DNA of 14,803 bases from contig JAFWDF010000059.1 in assembly GCA_017534025.1 (NCBI GenBank), positions 1-14,803 of the forward strand, written 5' to 3'. Positions within the stretch are counted from its first letter, which is position 1. The number at the start of each line of letters is the position of its first letter. This document shows positions 14,233 through 14,803 of the stretch, piece after piece. The notes below the pieces were generated by a model. The model saw only the letters and a list, made by a program, of their open reading frames with translations. It ran no database searches and was not told where the DNA came from. This DNA is from Bacillota bacterium (GTDB taxonomy: Bacteria > Bacillota > Clostridia > Peptostreptococcales > Anaerovoracaceae). A program made the translations under genes and the position numbers.

Positions 14233-14256
14233 ATCGCAAATGCTTCCTTCTGTATC

Positions 14257-14803
14257 TTATTCTATATTCTGAACCTGTTCGCGGATCTTCTCCACTTCGC
14301 TTTTAATGGTCAGAACATGTCTGGTAATGTCAATGTCGTTGGCCTTGGATCCGATGGTATTGGCCTCCCGGTTCATCTCCTGCACCAGGAAATCCAGCTT
14401 CTTGCCGACCGGCTCCGAAGCGTCCTGAATGATTTCGCCCAGCTGGCCGATATGACTCCGCAGACGCACAATTTCTTCCGTCACATTAATCTTATCCGAA
14501 AAAACGGCGGCTTCCTGCAGAATCCGGCTTTCCTCGATACCGGCCCCGTTCAGCAGCTCACTGATCCGGGTCCGGAGCTTTTCCATATACTCCGACACAA
14601 CCTGCGGCGACCGTTCCTCGATTTCCGCCACTTCCTTCAGAATCAGGTCCCCGCGCAGCAGAATATCCTGTTCCAGCCGGCTGCCTTCCGTACAGCTCAT
14701 CTGGTAATGATTCCGCGCAGCGGCATCCACGGCACCGACGATCGCGGCCGTAATCTGTTCTTCATCCTCAATGGCCGGAACCGGTTTCAGGACATCCGGC
14801 ACA
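14257..14803 (-). CDS. yicC: YicC/YloC family endoribonuclease-like protein, C-terminal part
   Basis: The reading frame is open to the right edge, so only the last 182 residues or so of a protein that is usually about 290 aa are present. The first codon in the window is GTG and is probably internal: VPDVLKP matches the internal family segment. The C-terminal DUF1732 domain is clear from KKLDFLVQEMNREANTIGSK and the end IKSEVEKIREQVQNIE, which is almost the same as in E. coli YicC. E. coli YicC has been reported as an endoribonuclease acting on RyhB; its role in Firmicutes is less clear. It is upstream of gmk in the same operon; the operon promoter is outside the window. Confidence 0.93.
   Translation of the reverse strand, partial: VPDVLKPVPAIEDEEQITAAIVGAVDAAARNHYQMSCTEGSRLEQDILLRGDLILKEVAEIEERSPQVVSEYMEKLRTRISELLNGAGIEESRILQEAAVFSDKINVTEEIVRLRSHIGQLGEIIQDASEPVGKKLDFLVQEMNREANTIGSKANDIDITRHVLTIKSEVEKIREQVQNIE

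Overview
The window reads as a chromosomal housekeeping segment from a Gram-positive Firmicute of the class Clostridia, plausibly a Lachnospiraceae-like gut anaerobe. The grounds are conserved blocks known from Firmicutes (yicC-gmk-rpoZ-coaBC; yraN, yifB-dprA-topA; hslV-hslU), strong AGGAGG-type ribosome binding sites, consensus sigma-A promoters with 17-nt spacers, and a secreted LRR_5/SLH protein of a kind common in Clostridia. Lineage is an inference from gene order and protein style. No rRNA, CRISPR array, insertion sequence or prophage was seen.

Layout from left to right. Positions 1-43 hold the 5' part of a minus-strand tRNA-Thr(UGU) with a perfect consensus promoter. Positions 282-6358 are a minus-strand operon, topA-hslV-hslU-hflX-yigZ in transcription order, with short gaps or overlaps; a promoter for it lies in the 3' end of dprA. 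Positions 6505-8918 carry yifB and dprA, which overlap by 7 bp and have their own promoter. Positions 9177-11240 hold the only plus-strand gene, a 687-aa secreted protein with about 16 LRR_5 repeats and three SLH domains; it is visibly more A/T-rich than its neighbours and sits between yraN and yifB. Next come a large convergent stem-loop, yraN with its own promoter, and a strong terminator. That terminator ends the minus-strand operon yicC(partial)-gmk-rpoZ-coaBC, which runs in from the right edge.

How the genes fit together. The right-hand operon covers nucleotide and cofactor supply and transcription (Gmk, RNA polymerase omega, CoaBC) with the RNase-like YicC. The yraN/yifB/dprA group belongs to DNA uptake and recombination families. 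The left operon joins DNA supercoiling (TopA), the HslUV protease, the ribosome-associated GTPase HflX and YigZ.

The most interesting signal is regulatory. The upstream regions of yraN and yifB, about 2.8 kb apart and on either side of the inserted surface-protein gene, are alike. Both have a 16-bp identical block ending in the -35 TTGACA and a second A/T-rich palindromic block just downstream of the -10, at the same distance from the start codon. A perfect 17-bp palindrome also lies between the divergent yifB and surface-protein promoters. This points to promoter duplication or a shared regulator. Other points of note are a 20-codon reading frame that bridges rpoZ and coaBC through two TAATG junctions, and an enlarged cysteine loop in YifB.
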